Part shown: one piece after another, positions 36,619-51,600 of the stretch
Numbering within the stretch: position 1 is the first letter of the stretch
Layout of the letters: every line of letters begins with the position of its first letter
Source: Phallusia fumigata
Taxonomy: Eukaryota > Chordata > Ascidiacea > Phlebobranchia > Ascidiidae
Assembly (NCBI GenBank): GCA_008931825.1
Contig: QXVZ01026324.1
Location: 1-64,000, forward strand
Direction: 5' to 3'
DNA length: 64,000 nt
Translations under genes and position numbers: made by a program
The notes under the pieces: model-generated
What the model saw: the letters and a program-made list of their open reading frames with translations, nothing else
Databases searched by the model: none
What the model was told of the DNA's origin: nothing

Positions 36619-39600
36619 TCATAAGGGACGGGGTTGGTGTAGATTTTTGACTTCGGGGACCAGTGCGGGTTGATGGGAAATACCCGCACCGCCCCAATCA
36701 CCCAGGTCCCGGGGGTTTCTCGACGACAGGCGGTGGGTGAGTTTGTGGGTGATGCTGAACCCGCTGTTACTGTCAAGTTGACTCATCACGGCCACAACTT
36801 GCCTGTGCAGAATAGGATGAAATTGAATATTCCTGTGTTAATTTTTTTACGTTTTGCGGGCCTAATTGCCCGTAGTTACGTGTTGGGTAACATGATTTTA
36901 ACTTGACAAGGATCTAAGCGTTTGTAACTTTTTTAGTTTCGGCACCCATTTGAAATCACAGAACAAAAATATTTTGTTTTTTGTTTGTAACATCGTTTTG
37001 TTTATTATAGACGTAAAGTATCTATATAATTGGCCCAATTATTTAACACCCTCGTAACCCTTAGGGGTACGGGTGTAACTCTAGTTAGGAACCGCTAGAT
37101 TGCAGGCAATTTGAAGCTTAGTGAGGGAGGAATGCACAAAAATCATTCTAATCGAAAAAAATTTTACTTACTCCAGCACTGTTTGCAAAACTCGTACCTG
37201 TGAAGAGCAGGAATGCAATCCGCAGTTCGGAACATGCCACGAGTGGAAACAACATTGGAAGCATCGGCGCAGTCGAACTGGACGTGGAACGCGTTGTCGG
37301 GATGCCTGTTCTCAGCCACCAAGATCAAACCTCCCCAACCACGGGACAAAAAATAACAAGTGACCGCCTCGCGGACCTGTCAAAGTACTCGTTATAAAGT
37401 TTTGTATTGATTTCGGTGGCCACAACGGTGCAAAGCAAAAGCACTTGTCCGCTCGGTACAATTGGTTCGCTCGGTACTAGTTGTTATTCTACATACGTGA
37501 AAAGGTGTGCGACGTAGCAGCACATAAGTGACGTCAAACGCAAGTGACGTTTTTTCGTTATGGCGGTTTGTCACTTTTGTAAAAACAATTTGGCCAACGT
37601 TTGTTTGAAATAAATTGTACCAATGTCTGTTGGTTAAAAAACGTATTTGCTTGTGACTGGTGGGCTTGCGGCCTAAGCGGGCACACTGAAAGATTCGAAT
37701 CAAAAGTTGCGCTTTTTGCAGCTCACAGGTTTTGGCAAACCGCGGGCATACGTTTCAGGGTCGAGAAGTAAAAAAAACACTGAACCCTAAAACCTAGACA
37801 CTTGTTTGTGATTTGTTACATTTTGATTGGATTTTGCAGTCGACCGTAGGTTTTTTTTGCAACTGGTGACTTCAATTTCGTGAAACCCATGGGTTTACTT
37901 GGCTTAGGGAAACACTAGCGACTGAGTTAGGATTAGAACCCAGAACCTTGCGAGCACAAGACAGTCGCGCACTTCGGATCGTTGACATCGCCAACAGGTT
38001 GAGAAACTTTGGTTTAATCGAACCTTGTATTGCGGGTGATCAGTTCGGGTGGAAGCAACAATCATGATAACTTGGTGGTAGCTGCTTATATCTACTTATA
38101 GCGGTGATAGCTTTAACCATGAGTAACGACACACAAAACCAAACCCAAAAACTAGACGACAGAAGGTTACATTCGTGCGGCCAAGAGTTTGTTTGTAAGT
38201 ATTTACATTATATTGGGCATTTGTTTTAAGTTAACAAAGTCCCTGTCATATAACGCCTTGTAATGACGGTGTAGCTGCGGCGCGTTCAACCTTGATCCAC
38301 CAATTGTGCTCTTGCTGTCTCAACGTTCACAGCTATTTTCGGCAAGGTGATTGTTTTAGTGCAATTGTGTCGCTACGATTTCACCAAGCGAAATAAACTC
38401 AACTCAATTTCGCAACAGAGAAATCAACTTACCAACTTCTCCTCTCCCTCTTTTAATGCAAGCTGTATCACAACGTCACCGATCAAACCTTCAACTCGAC
38501 AGGATTCAGTGAATGCGATGATTCTACTGCTGTGGATCACCAGAACGTATTCGGGCAGGGTAATACCACCAACATCCGGAATTATTCCTAAAAAAGGTGG
38601 AAACTAGTTGGTAATTTAAAATCTAGGTGCAGAAGTCAAAAAGCTTTTCTGTTGTAGCAAAAAAAAATATTTCGTAAAAATGAGGTTGTTGCCTCCAAAA
38701 AATAAATAAGAATTTTTACATATTCTTGTTTTTNTTGCCTGTGCAGAATAGGATGAAATTGAATCTTCTTATGTTAGTTTTTTACGTTTTGCGGGTCTAA
38801 TTGCCGGTAGTTACGTGTTGGGTAACCCAATTTTAACTTGATAAGGCCCTAAGCGTTCGTAACGTTTTTAGTTTCGGCACCAATTTGAAATCACAGACAA
38901 ACATGTTTTTGTTTTGTTTTGTTTTTTGTAACATCTTTTTGTTTGTTATAGACGTAATGCAGTATCTATATAATTGGCCCAATGATTCAACACCCCCTTT
39001 GGATATGGGTATAACTCTAGTTAGGAACCGCTAGATTACAAGCAATTTGAAGCTTAGTGAGGGAGAGGAATGCACAAAAATCATTCTAATCGAAAAAATC
39101 TTACATACTCCAGCACTGCTTGCGAAACTCGTACCTGTGAAGAGCAGGAATGCAATCCGCAGTTCGGAACATGCCACGAGTGGAAACAACGTTGGAAGCA
39201 TCGGCGCAGTCGAACTGGACGTGGAACGCATTGTCGGGATGCCTGTTCTCAGCCACCAAGATCAAACCTCCCCAACCGCGGGACAAAAAATAACAAGTGA
39301 CCGCCTCGCGGACCTGTCAAAGTACTCGGTATAAAGTTTTGTATTGATTTCGGTGGCCACAACGGTGCAAAGCAAAAGCACTTGACCGCTCGGTACAATT
39401 GGTTCGCTCGGTACTAGTTGTTATTCTACATACGTGAAAAGGTGTGCGACGTAGCAGCACATAAGTGACGTCAAACGCAAGTGACGTTTTTTCGTTATGG
39501 CGGTTTGTCACTTTTGTAAAAACAATTTGGCCAACGTTTGTTTGAAATAAATTGTACCAATGTCTGTTGGTTAAAAAACGTATTTGCTTGTGACTGGTGG

Positions 39601-42600
39601 GCTTGCGGCCTAAGCGGGCACACTGAAAGATTCGAATCAAAAGTTGCGCTTTTTGCAGCTCACAGGTTTTGGCAAACCGCGGGCATACGTTTCAGGGTCG
39701 AGAAGTAAAAAAAACACTGAACCCTAAAACCTAGACACTTGTTTGTGATTTGTTACATTTTGATTGGATTTTGCAGTCGACCGTAGGTTTTTTTTGCAAC
39801 TGGTGACTTCAATTTCGTGAAACCCATGGGTTTACTTGGCTTAGGGAAACACTAGCGACTGAGTTAGGATTAGAACCCAGAACCTTGCGAGCACAAGACA
39901 GTCGCGCACTTCGGATCGTTGACATCGCCAACAGGTTGAGAAACTTTGGTTTAATCGAACCTTGTATTGCGGGTGATCAGTTCGGGTGGAAGCAACAATC
40001 ATGATAACTTGGTGGTAGCTGCTTATATCTACTTATAGCGGTGATAGCTTTAACCATGAGTAACGACACACAAAACCAAACCCAAAAACTAGACGACAGA
40101 AGGTTACATTCGTGCGGCCAAGAGTTTGTTTGTAAGTATTTACATTATATTGGGCATTTGTTTTAAGTTAACAAAGTCCCTGTCATATAACGCCTTGTAA
40201 TGACGGTGTAGCTGCGGCGCGTTCAACCTTGATCCACCAATTGTGCTCTTGCTGTCTCAACGTTCACAGCTATTTTCGGCAAGGTGATTGTTTTAGTGCA
40301 ATTGTGTCGCTACGATTTCACCAAGCGAAATAAACTCAACTCAATTTCGCAACAGAGAAATCAACTTACCAACTTCTCCTCTCCCTCTTTTAATGCAAGC
40401 TGTATCACAACGTCACCGATCAAACCTTCAACTCGACAGGATTCAGTGAATGCGATGATTCTACTGCTGTGGATCACCAGAACGTATTCGGGCAGGGTAA
40501 TACCACCAACATCCGGAATTATTCCTAAAAAAGGTGGAAACTAGTTGGTAATTTAAAATCTAGGTGCAGAAGTCAAAAAGCTTTTCTGTTGTAGCAAAAA
40601 AAAAATATTTCGTAAAAATGAGGTTGTTGCCTCCAAAAAATAAATAAGAATTTTTACATATTCTTGTTTTTCTTAAATGTTGCCTAATCATTATTTTTGT
40701 TGCCAGAATCATAAATGTAAACCATTTGAAATTATGCAAGCAAATCTAGAAATTATATAAACTAATGAAGTTACTTAATTTAGGTGGCTTGGCAAAAAAA
40801 ATTATCTTCATGTAATTTAATAGAAATTAAAATCATGACTAGAATATTTTGTTTTGACTCAAATAAAAAATATTCCAGTTGCTCTGACCTTGGGTGCTAA
40901 AGCCTGACACCCAGTGGTTAAAAGCCAGACACACGACAAGGTAAGTCCCAGGGTTGAGAAAACAGGAACAGGAAAGATGCTTTTTCACCTAAACAACAAT
41001 TTATTTACTTTGTATTTACATTTTCTGCTTGTTACTGAACATTGCAATTTTTGTGTTATATTTTTAATAAACTTTATTGATCATATTGATATGGTGTAAC
41101 ATGAAAAAAACACTGGGCCAATAATTTAGACAAACAGTTAAATTATAAAAATGCTTGTCATTTTAACAACATCTAATTGCTTATGTGTGCTTTACCGAGC
41201 TGTTCAATATTTTTGTTTCATTAGTTTTTGTTTGATTTTGTTCAGTTTTTGGAGTTGGTGACTTTTGTTTCAGCCTATCGTGTTTTATTGGGTTCTGGCA
41301 ATAATGCTCAGGTTTTTGTTTAGGAAACACAAGAGTCTGAGGTGGGATTTGAACTCACAAGTTTGTGAGTACAAGTCGGTTCAATAACTACTCAGCCAAG
41401 TTAACCAATTATTTCAGTTGAAATATTTTGGTAACTTTTACATTTGAAGTCCTACATTGTTTAAGCTTTGATTCTAAGATTCAAGTAACTAAACCAGTGG
41501 TTCCCAAACGGGGAGGAGTTTCAACTTCATAGTAAAGTTATACATGATAAGTGTAGTATTTCTTTTGAGGTAGACTGGTGGTTCCAAACTGTTTAATATT
41601 GCTTATTCTTAAATATTGTCTAGTAGGGGAGAAATGCATCAAACCATGTGGGAATTCCACACTAGGGGGGAATTAGTAATTTATATCCGAGTCCTAAAAG
41701 TTTATCAATGGTAAGAGCTTAGTTTTTCTTTTTCATATGCTGATATATAAACATACTACTTACTAACTCAATTTTTGGTGGGCAGAATTAGCTTTGAATG
41801 TCGGTTAAAGGGGTCCATGCATGGAATAAAAGGGGATTAAAACCACTAACCTGTCTCCTTCCACAAGCAACTAGTGTCCCCACTGTGTACTTCCCATCCG
41901 CCGTCATCACAGTATTAAGGACACAGATACATGTATCCACTGGATGTTGACTTGAACCCTCCTGAGTTCTGCAACACATAAAGTGTGCCAATACCCAAAC
42001 ACCATGAAAATAAGATTTGTCAATACCCAAACATCATTAAAAAACTGCAGCGTTTGATTTGGGAGTCGCAGATAAAAAGTTGGTGAATATTTTTAAAGCT
42101 TCTGAACATTTTAAAGTTGATTGATGGAAAAGTTGGGAATTATAAGTTGTAAAAAATGAAGGTGTGTTTTGTAAAATACTGATGTCACAAACTGTAAATG
42201 ATAAAACAATGAACAATTGTCCTAATTTTGGAAAATTTGGAAATTATAAGCTGTAAAAATGAAGAAGGTGTGTTTTGTAAAATACTGATGTCACATATTG
42301 TACATGATAAAAACAATAAACAGTTATGGAAAAAGTTTTCAGTTTTATTTACCTGGAAATTTGTTGAAACAATCCAAATTCCATCTCGCTACTTTCTTCT
42401 ACCGTAAGTAAATACGCTTTCAACTCCCCATCTGCTGACCCAGGGAATTTCCCTGCTACCCGGGTCTCATTCCAGCCCCGGCTCTGGATCTTGCAAACAT
42501 CAACGCTGTCAAAATACCTGTGGGAAAATATAAGTAAAAGTTAAACTATAAAGTTGAGCAGCAACGAGATACTTTGGTTGTTTGAATTCACTTGCAAGGT

Positions 42601-45600
42601 TCTCAGTTAAAAAAACGGAGTGAAAACAACATGTGTCTCTTTCAGAATGGACTAAAACATATGCCAACAAAACTGCACTGTGGCAGGTTGCGATAAAGCA
42701 AACTTCTGGCTTAAGATAGAAATTAAACAAAATAAACACTCTAAAACGAAATCTGATTCCAGCCACGGCTGATGTCGTGGGTTTAAATCCCACATAACTT
42801 ATATTTAAGTCGGCAGTAGTTTTTATTCTCACTTGATCATGTCTTCGATGGTCATCCAGAAAGTTCCGTCCCCTCCTCTGTGCGGCTGCAATCTTCGTTC
42901 CAAATACTTGTTTTGTTGCCATAACAACGAGCCATCTGACCAATCACCTTCCCAGGAAAATAATCCCCATGGATTGCGGAGCTGCACCAATCTGTGTGTA
43001 GATAAGTATTGTAGTTTGAAGGTAAAAGGTTAAACTAAAAATAGTTGTAACTTTTTCGATAACAATAACTGTAAATGTTTATTTATTTGAAGCTTGTAAA
43101 AAATAAAAACTGGAAATGCTAAACAGAAAAGTTAGGATGTTGAAATGTCAATAATAAACCCCAGAAGTTTCTCAGCTTTTGACCTGGTAAAGGTAAACTT
43201 CACAAAAACAAACCTGACAACTTCATTTGAAGAAAGTCGTTCTTCTCTGATATCGAGAACACTGTAAGCATGTCTCGGCCGCAGACCAAGCTGTCTGTAT
43301 TGCTCTTCATTGATTTTTATGTTCCCAGCGCCACAAGATGCACCCATAAGAAAACCAGCCTCCATACAACTTAATAGTTTTGCCCAGATCATTCCCGTAT
43401 CGATGTTCTCTGTGTCTGGGTTGTTGCCTGATTAACACAAGTGTATGTCGCTTTGTCAGCTTTTTGGTTTCATCATTAATTTTGCACAAACTGTGTTAAC
43501 TAACAAAGCTGATGATACTAATTAATGAGGCCAAGCACATTTTTATTAAAATACATGTAATGTTGACAGTGTATTGGCCGAAAATCTTTGGCTACTGAAA
43601 CAGAGATGATAAAAACAACGGAAACAATAAAAAAATTTAAATTTCATTACACTTTCAGGCATAAGTAAATTGTATATTTTTAGACAAATGCCATTCTTGT
43701 ATAATGTGTAATTCATAAAATAATAAATTAAAGTNAGTTCTGCAACACATAAAGTGTGCCAATACTCAAACACCATTAAAAACTGCAGCGTTTGATTTGG
43801 GAGTCGCAGATAAAAGTTGGTGAATATTTTTAAAGCTTCTGAACATTTTAAAGATGATTGATGAAAAATTTGGAAATTATAAGCTGTAAAAAATGAAGGA
43901 GGTGTGTTTTGTAAAATACTGATGTCACAAACTGTACATGATAAAAACAATAAACAGTTATAGACAAAGTTTTCAGTTTTATTTACCTGGAAATTTGTTG
44001 AAACAATCCAAATTCCATCTCGCTACTTTCTTCTACTGTAAGTAAATACGCTTTCAACTCCCCACTTGCTGACCCAGGGAATTTCCCTGCTACCCGGGTC
44101 TCATTCCAGCCCCGGCTCTGGATCTTGCAAACCAACGCTGTCAAAATACCTGTGGGAAAATATAAGTAAAAGTTAAACTATAAAGTTGAGCAGCAACGAG
44201 ATACTTTGGTTGTTTGAATTCACTTGCAAGGTTCTCAGTTAAAAAAACGGAGTGAAAACAACATGTGTCTCTTTCAGAATGGACTAAAACATATGCCAAC
44301 AAAACTGCACTGTGGCAGGTTGCGATAAAGCAAACTTCTGGCTTAAGATAGAAATTAAACAAAATAAACACTCTAAAACGAAATCTGATTCCAGCCACGG
44401 CTGATGTCGTGGGTTTAAATCCCACATAACTTATATTTAAGTCGGCAGTAGTTTTTATTCTCACTTGATCATGTCTTCGATGGTCATCCAGAAAGTTCCG
44501 TCCCCTCCTCTGTGCGGCTGCAATCTTCGTTCCAAATACTTGTTTTGTTGCCATAACAACGAGCCATCTGACCAATCACCTTCCCAGGAAAATAATCCCC
44601 ATGGATTGCGGAGCTGCACCAATCTGTGTGTAGATAAGTATTGTAGTTTGAAGGTAAAAGGTTAAACTAAAAATAGTTGTAACTTTTTCGATAACAATAA
44701 CTGTAAATGTTTATTTATTTGAAGCTTGTAAAAAATAAAAACTGGAAATGCTAAACAGAAAAGTTAGGATGTTGAAATGTCAATAATAAACCCCAGAAGT
44801 TTCTCAGCTTTTGACCTGGTAAAGGTAAACTTCACAAAAACAAACCTGACAACTTCATTTGAAGAAAGTCGTTCTTCTCTGATATCGAGAACACTGTAAG
44901 CATGTCTCGGCCGCAGACCAAGCTGTCTGTATTGCTCTTCATTGATTTTTATGTTCCCAGCGCCACAAGATGCACCCATAAGAAAACCAGCCTCCATACA
45001 ACTTAATAGTTTTGCCCAGATCATTCCCGTATCGATNGTATTGCTCTTCATTGATTTTTATGTTCCCAGCGCCACAAGATGCACCCATAAGAAAACCAGC
45101 CTCCATACAACTTAATAGTTTTGCCCAGATCATTCCCGTATCGATATTCTCTGTGTCGGGGTTGTTGCCTGATTAACACAAGTGGATGTCACTTTGTCAG
45201 CTTTTTAGTTTCATCATTAATTTTGCACAAACTGTGTTAAGTAACAAAGCTGATGATACTAATTAATGAGGCCAAGCACATTTTTATTAAAATACATGTA
45301 ATGTTGACAGTGTATTTGCCGAAAATCTTTGGCTACTGCAACAGAGATGATAAGAACAACGGAAACAATAAAAAATTTAAATTTCATTACACTTTCAGGC
45401 ATAAGGAAATTGTATATTTTTAGATAAATGTCATTCTTGTATGATATGTAATTCATAAAATAATAAATTAAAGTCCATGATTTGGCCAGAAATAAAAAAG
45501 GTCGTGCACTCTGGTTGAAAGATGGCCAGGTGGCTAGTGCAATCCCCTTGTGCTCGAAAGGTTGAGAGTTCTAATCCCGTCTCAGCCCCTTGGTTTTTCA

Positions 45601-48600
45601 GTATTTTTTGAGCATCATTGCTTTTGCAGATTCTTGCCCCAAGAGTTAAAAGATTGAAAACCATACTTACTGCTTTTACAAAGTTGGAAACTTTCACAAG
45701 GAGCNTCCATGACTCTGCTTTCATCGTCTTGTCGTTGATTTTCCATACTTAAGCACTGCAAACATCAATCTTACTGTATTGTATGTTTTAAATTTTGCTT
45801 CTGTGCACAAAACGTAATCAATAAAAAAATTTACATCACTGTGGCACAGAAACAGGAAACAGTGACCGAAACATCATAGTTGAAAATATGCTAAGATACA
45901 ACAATTGTCGGCACAATGGTAAAATACAATGGCAACAGGACATTAAAAACTTGGGTAGATCGACCAGGGGTAGAATATGTAACCTAACTGTATTAACTGC
46001 AACTAAACTGGTTAAGATTTTGACTAAGAAAAAAAACAGATCTTAAAAAGCACATCAACCTAAACAAAACCAGCAGGAATATTTTGTCATAAAAGTTACA
46101 ATATTTTGGCAGTTTAACATCAGGGCCCTGCAATGATCTTTTGCAGCATTGTAAGGCTTGAGCGTATTTGATGTTTAATTCTTATTTTGCTTTTTTTTGT
46201 CATCATGCTGTTTCAACCACTTCAACAATTTAATCAGGCCGATGTTAAAAAATTTGTATACAGTTTAGGCCAGTGTTTTCCAACCTTTTTTGTACTAGCA
46301 TCCTTTTGGATTCTAAAGTTTTTTATGTCGCCCCCACACACTTGGCCAGAGACAACTGCTTAATCTTCAGTACAAAATTAGCTTTCCTAACTCACCTAGC
46401 TAGCTTAGTGCTAAAAATATCTTGCATTGTGTTATGAATGAAATTATGAAGAAAGCAAGTAATTTGGGATCCTGGTTTAGGCCCAAATTGCAAAGTTTAA
46501 CTGAAAACGACAACCTTCCAACAATAGTAACAAATAAAAAAACAGCAAGACTGTACTAACATAAACTTCAACCCAATACAACTCACAGCATTCGAATTCT
46601 GTCGTATAGTAGCTGCAGGTAGTGGTAGTGTTTCCATAGGTGCAAGTGGTTGAGGTTCTGGATGCCTTATGTCCACTGCAAAGCAATTTGTTAAATGCAT
46701 AACAGCCTACCGATACTTTCAATTAGGTGGANTAGTTTTGCCCAGATCATTCCCGTATCGATGTTCTCTGTGTCTGGGTTGTTGCCTGATTAACACAAGT
46801 GTATGTCGCTTTGTCAGCTTTTTGGTTTCATCATTAATTTTGCACAAACTGTGTTAACTAACAAAGCTGATGATACTAATTAATGAGGCCAAGCACATTT
46901 TTATTAAAATACATGTAATGTTGACAGTGTATTGGCCGAAAATCTTTGGCTACTGAAACAGAGATGATAAAAACAACGGAAACAATAAAAAAATTTAAAT
47001 TTCATTACACTTTCAGGCATAAGTAAATTGTATATTTTTAGACAAATGCCATTCTTGTATAATGTGTAATTCATAAAATAATAAATTAAAGTCCATGATT
47101 TGGCCAGAAATAAAAAAGGTTGTGTGGTGCACTCTGGTTGAAAGATGGCCAAGTGGTTAGTGCAATCCCCTTGTGCTCAAAAGGTTGAGAGTTCTAATAC
47201 TGTCTCAGCCCCTTGGTTTTTCAGTATCTTTTTAGCGTCATTGCTTTTGCAGATTCTTGCCCTAAGAGTTAAAAGAATGAAAACCATACTTACTGCTTTT
47301 ACAAAGTTGGAAACTTTCACAAGGAGCTCCGGTCAATGACGCCAAACCTTCGATCGATCTTCCCGCTTGCAATGCTTCATAACATCCGTGAAGCTTAGCA
47401 AGCGCTTTCTCAATCAATGGAACCCAAAGTTGGCCTCGTTTAGACTGAAATTAAAAAGCAGGAAAGACTTTCCAACTGGTCTGTAATATGTTTGAAGGCC
47501 AACACTTTTACTTGTCAATATGATTTAATGCATTCAAATTTAATCCTACGCCTGAAAATACAACAATCTATACAGGAGTATGCCATTTATCTCTTCCAAG
47601 TATAACTACTTAATAGCTGACCCAACGCTCTTACATCGAGATGCATTGTTTACTATTTTAATGCATATGTAACTGGTTTATGGCAATGTATTTTATAGTT
47701 TTAATCTTCTTGCCATTATGAAGTGATGATGACAACAAAATTGTTGAAGCGTTTGCATATAAATGTGTCCCTATGCACAAGCTCTCCAGCAGCTTTTTGC
47801 AAAGCATATTAATTTATTAACAAAAACCTGAAATGTCTAACTTATTAGCTCGGTAAATTAACTACATGCCAGTCTCCTGAGTTCTCACTCACCTGTGAAT
47901 AAATGAGACAATTGTTTTCATTACAAGGAAACAGATCATCGACGAACACAGTGTGCCAAATTCCGTTCTTACAAAGTCGGACAACGTAAACACCTTGGTC
48001 ATTGTATTCTTTTGTGATCATGACTTTTTTAAGTAGTTCGGGTCGTTCAGCCAGAACTGACAATCCACTGAGGAACCTGAACGTCAATACAAAAAGTTGT
48101 AAAGTATAAAATAAGAAATTTATTTGAGATGTTGAGATGTAAGTGGATGTATCACAGCCTTGCACTTGTGTGGCCATGATTCTTATACTACCTAGTTCAC
48201 TGTGTCTTCCTGAGCAAAAAGCTTAAGCTGCATTTCCTTAACCCAGTCAGCCATGATAGGTAGCATTAAATCAGGTACAAATTTCACAAATATTCCCCCA
48301 GTCCTACAAAAAGCAATCAACTCACAAAGTAAACAAACCAACATAGATGGAAGTAGTAAAATACAAATTGCTTTGCCTGCCTTGATATGATTCTTACACA
48401 TTACTTTTGCACCAACAAAAGTTCGCTATGGTTTGAAAAAACACGTATAGAATTTACCAGCAGTTGCCTAACAGTCCTTGCTTGATGTCAGAAGGCCTGG
48501 GATTTCGCTGAAACACCATCCATGAATTTGCATCTTCTAACTCAATCTGTCAAATAGGAAAACTGTACTGGACAACTGGGTCCTAACTATCTTACAAAGT

Positions 48601-51600
48601 TAATCTATATGAGGAGTTTAAACAGCATTGTCCTGTCCAAGGAAGTTAACAACAATATGGAATTTATACAAATCATGTTCAAATTACCAGGTTTTATCCT
48701 AGACTTTATATAAAGTTAAATCAATTCACATTTTATGAGAGAACAAAAAAAACATATAAATGTATACATGTCGTTTTATCCCATACACAAAGCAGCTTTG
48801 GATAAAAAACAGTTAAAAAACGATTTACTTTTTTCTCTTTTTTTACTTTAACAGATGTTTTCTTATTTTAACAATGAACTATAAACTTGTCGTGACAGAA
48901 AACATGCAAAAAAACTGTTGGTTGTTGTACCTCAATTGGTCTCCTCCATCTGTAGTTGTTGTTACTCCTCTGGCTTGACGGAAACATGAGTGATTTAATT
49001 GCAGGGGGAAACTCATCGTCAACAAAATTGTGCTGATTCTGAAATAGTAATTTTTAGATCACAGGTTACATGAAATAAATCTTGGTATTGTTTGGATTTT
49101 AGCAGAAATTTGACAAAACTTTGTGAATACAAAAGTACACTTCAAATAAATCTCAAGTTTGATGTAAATAAATGAATAAAAGTGTTTAAACATGTTGTTT
49201 TTAAAAAGCAATTCCATTAAATGGAAACTTTTGGTCCAACTTAAATATTATTTTTATTCTTATAACACACCAAAAAGTGTATCACTTTACCAAAAATAAC
49301 CCTTGAAACTAATACTATATGTAAAACATAAAAAATTCAACTAAAATGGTTATTAGAAGTGTCAAATATTACAGGAAAATATTCAACATATAATTTATCT
49401 ACAATGTAAACCATTTACCTCTCTGCAGTAAGTCATGATAAGACTCACACGCTCCATGACTCTGCTTTCATCGTCTTGTCGTTGATTTTCCATACTTAAG
49501 CACTGCAAACATCAATCTTACTGTATTGTATGTTTTAAATTTTGCTTCTGTGCACAAAACGTAATCAATAAAAAAAATTTACATCACTGTGGCACAGAAA
49601 CAGGAAACAGTGACCGAAACATCATAGTTGAAAATATGCTAAGATACAACAATTGTCGGCACAATGGTAAAATACAATGGCAACAGGACATTAAAAACTT
49701 GGGTAGATCGACCAGGGGTAGAATATGTAACCTAACTGTATTAACTGCAACTAAACTGGTTAAGATTTTGACTAAGAAAAAAAACAGATCTTAAAAAGCA
49801 CATCAACCTAAACAAAACCAGCAGGAATATTTTGTCATAAAAGTTACAATATTTTGGCAGTTTAACATCAGGGCCCTGCAATGATCTTTTGCAGCATTGT
49901 AAGGCTTGAGCGTATTTGATGTTTAATTCTTATTTTGCTTTTTTTTGTCATCATGCTGTTTCAACCACTTCAACAATTTAATCAGGCCGATGTTAAAAAA
50001 GTTGTGTACAGTTTAGGCCAGTGTTTTCCAACCTTTTTTGTACTAGCATCCTTTTGGATTCTAAAGTTTTTTATGTCGCCCCCACACACTTGGCCAGAGA
50101 CAACTGCTTAATCTTCAGTACAAAATTAGCTTTCCTAACTCACCTAGCTAGCTTAGTGCTAAAAATATCTTGCATTGTGTTATGAATGAAATTATGAAGA
50201 AAGCAAGTAATTTGGGATCCTGGTTTAGGCCCAAATTGCAAAGTTTAACTGAAAACGACAACCTTCCAACAATAGTAACAAATAAAAAAACAGCAAGACT
50301 GTACTAACATAAACTTCAACCCAATACAACTCACAGCATTCGAATTCTGTCGTATAGTAGCTGCAGGTAGTGGTAGTGTTTCCATAGGTGCAAGTGGTTG
50401 AGGTTCTGGATGCCTTATGTCCACTGCAAAGCAATTTGTTAAATGCATAACAGCCTACCGATACTTTCAATTAGGTGGAGTTCGTTATTTGGCACTCATA
50501 ATAAGGGAATTATGCATTTGGGTGATGAAAAAACATGGACTTGTCTGGCAAAATCAATACAGCATTTGTGTAAACAAGCTTTTAAAACTGTAAATTATGC
50601 AATCATTATAATCAGACATCAAAGTTTTTGGCAGATAAGGTAAGATTAATTCAGTAATAAAGTGATGAACTAATTATAGCTTTAATTGTTGACAAATTAT
50701 TGGTTAATGTATAATGAATTTTCTAACAAGCATATAAGCATGTATATACATGTATATATATTGCAAACGTTTAACACTGATTTCTATGACTTTTCCATGC
50801 AGTATTGTTATCACATTAAAAATAAACTAACTGTTTCTAATAAAATGGACCTAATTGTTTTTCAGGGCTTTTGTAAGATTTTGCAACCACTTACCTTGTG
50901 CATTTCCAAATACGGAACCTTGTGGACATGGCCGATTGCAAGCTTGGCACACATTAGAACTTGGTTCATTGTCAAAGGTACAAACTTGACATTTCCAACT
51001 AAAAATTACATACACAGTGTCATAGACATCTTGCGTATTTGTAAAACAATGTGCCTTGCACCATATCCTCCAATAGAGCATAGCAAGAGACCTATGCTGC
51101 ATTCAAAGTCCTAGAGTCAGTAAATTTAATGTCATCAACATCAAACCAATTAAGGACTTCAATGCAAATACTAGCTCAAAATATTTTTTTTGGCATTGGA
51201 ATGAGTGAAATTTGATGCACACAACAGCAGTGCAACTTTACACTTTGGTAAAGTGGTAGACCAGGAAGAAATTTCCACATTATAGTTATGTTATATATTC
51301 ATGATAAGTGCAGTATTTCTTTTTAGGTAGACCAGTGGTTCCAAACCATAATAATACTTTTTATCACTTCTTGTATAACAGGGACCAGGAAATGAATGAA
51401 AAGTTTCAAAAAAAAAGAATTCATCAAAAAAGTTTTGGAACCACTACTTTAGTGCAACTCTAGGTAACTAAAATAGGCTGTACCCGGGAATAAAAGCTTT
51501 ATTGCTGAATGTTGAAGATGTTGAAGGATGATTTTGTGAAGTTGTTGAAATGTTTCCTGCATTTGATGTGGGGTAAACTTGACTTTGTCTTGATGAAGGG

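Larger units (their letters stand above)
36799..38733. other. Block A of an unmerged contig overlap
   Basis: This block matches 38735-40672 nearly base for base. It ends at the n of 38734 with the words ttcttgttttt, exactly where block B goes on to new sequence, and block B begins inside the same words that open block A (ttgcctgtgcag). It repeats CAPN15 exon 16 (about 37380-37200) and exon 15 (38587-38433). Divergence is confined to the leftmost 600 bases. The signature is that of two overlapping contigs from a heterozygous genome, not a real tandem duplication. Confidence 0.85.

Noticed and set aside
42509-42943. 144-codon minus-strand open frame, repeated at 44141-44575
   Set aside because: It is CAPN15 exon 11 read on into its intron; the second copy is from the duplicate contig.
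46477-46722. Second copy of the frame at 50225-50470 as a duplicated gene
   Set aside because: Both are CAPN15 exon 4 with intron flanks; the left copy lies in a contig bounded by n.
47144-47215. tRNA gene
   Set aside because: Promoter-box words are present but the acceptor stem does not pair and copies are dispersed, which fits a SINE.
50686-51114. 142-codon plus-strand open frame
   Set aside because: It is antisense to CAPN15 exon 3 and its introns, with no recognisable domain.
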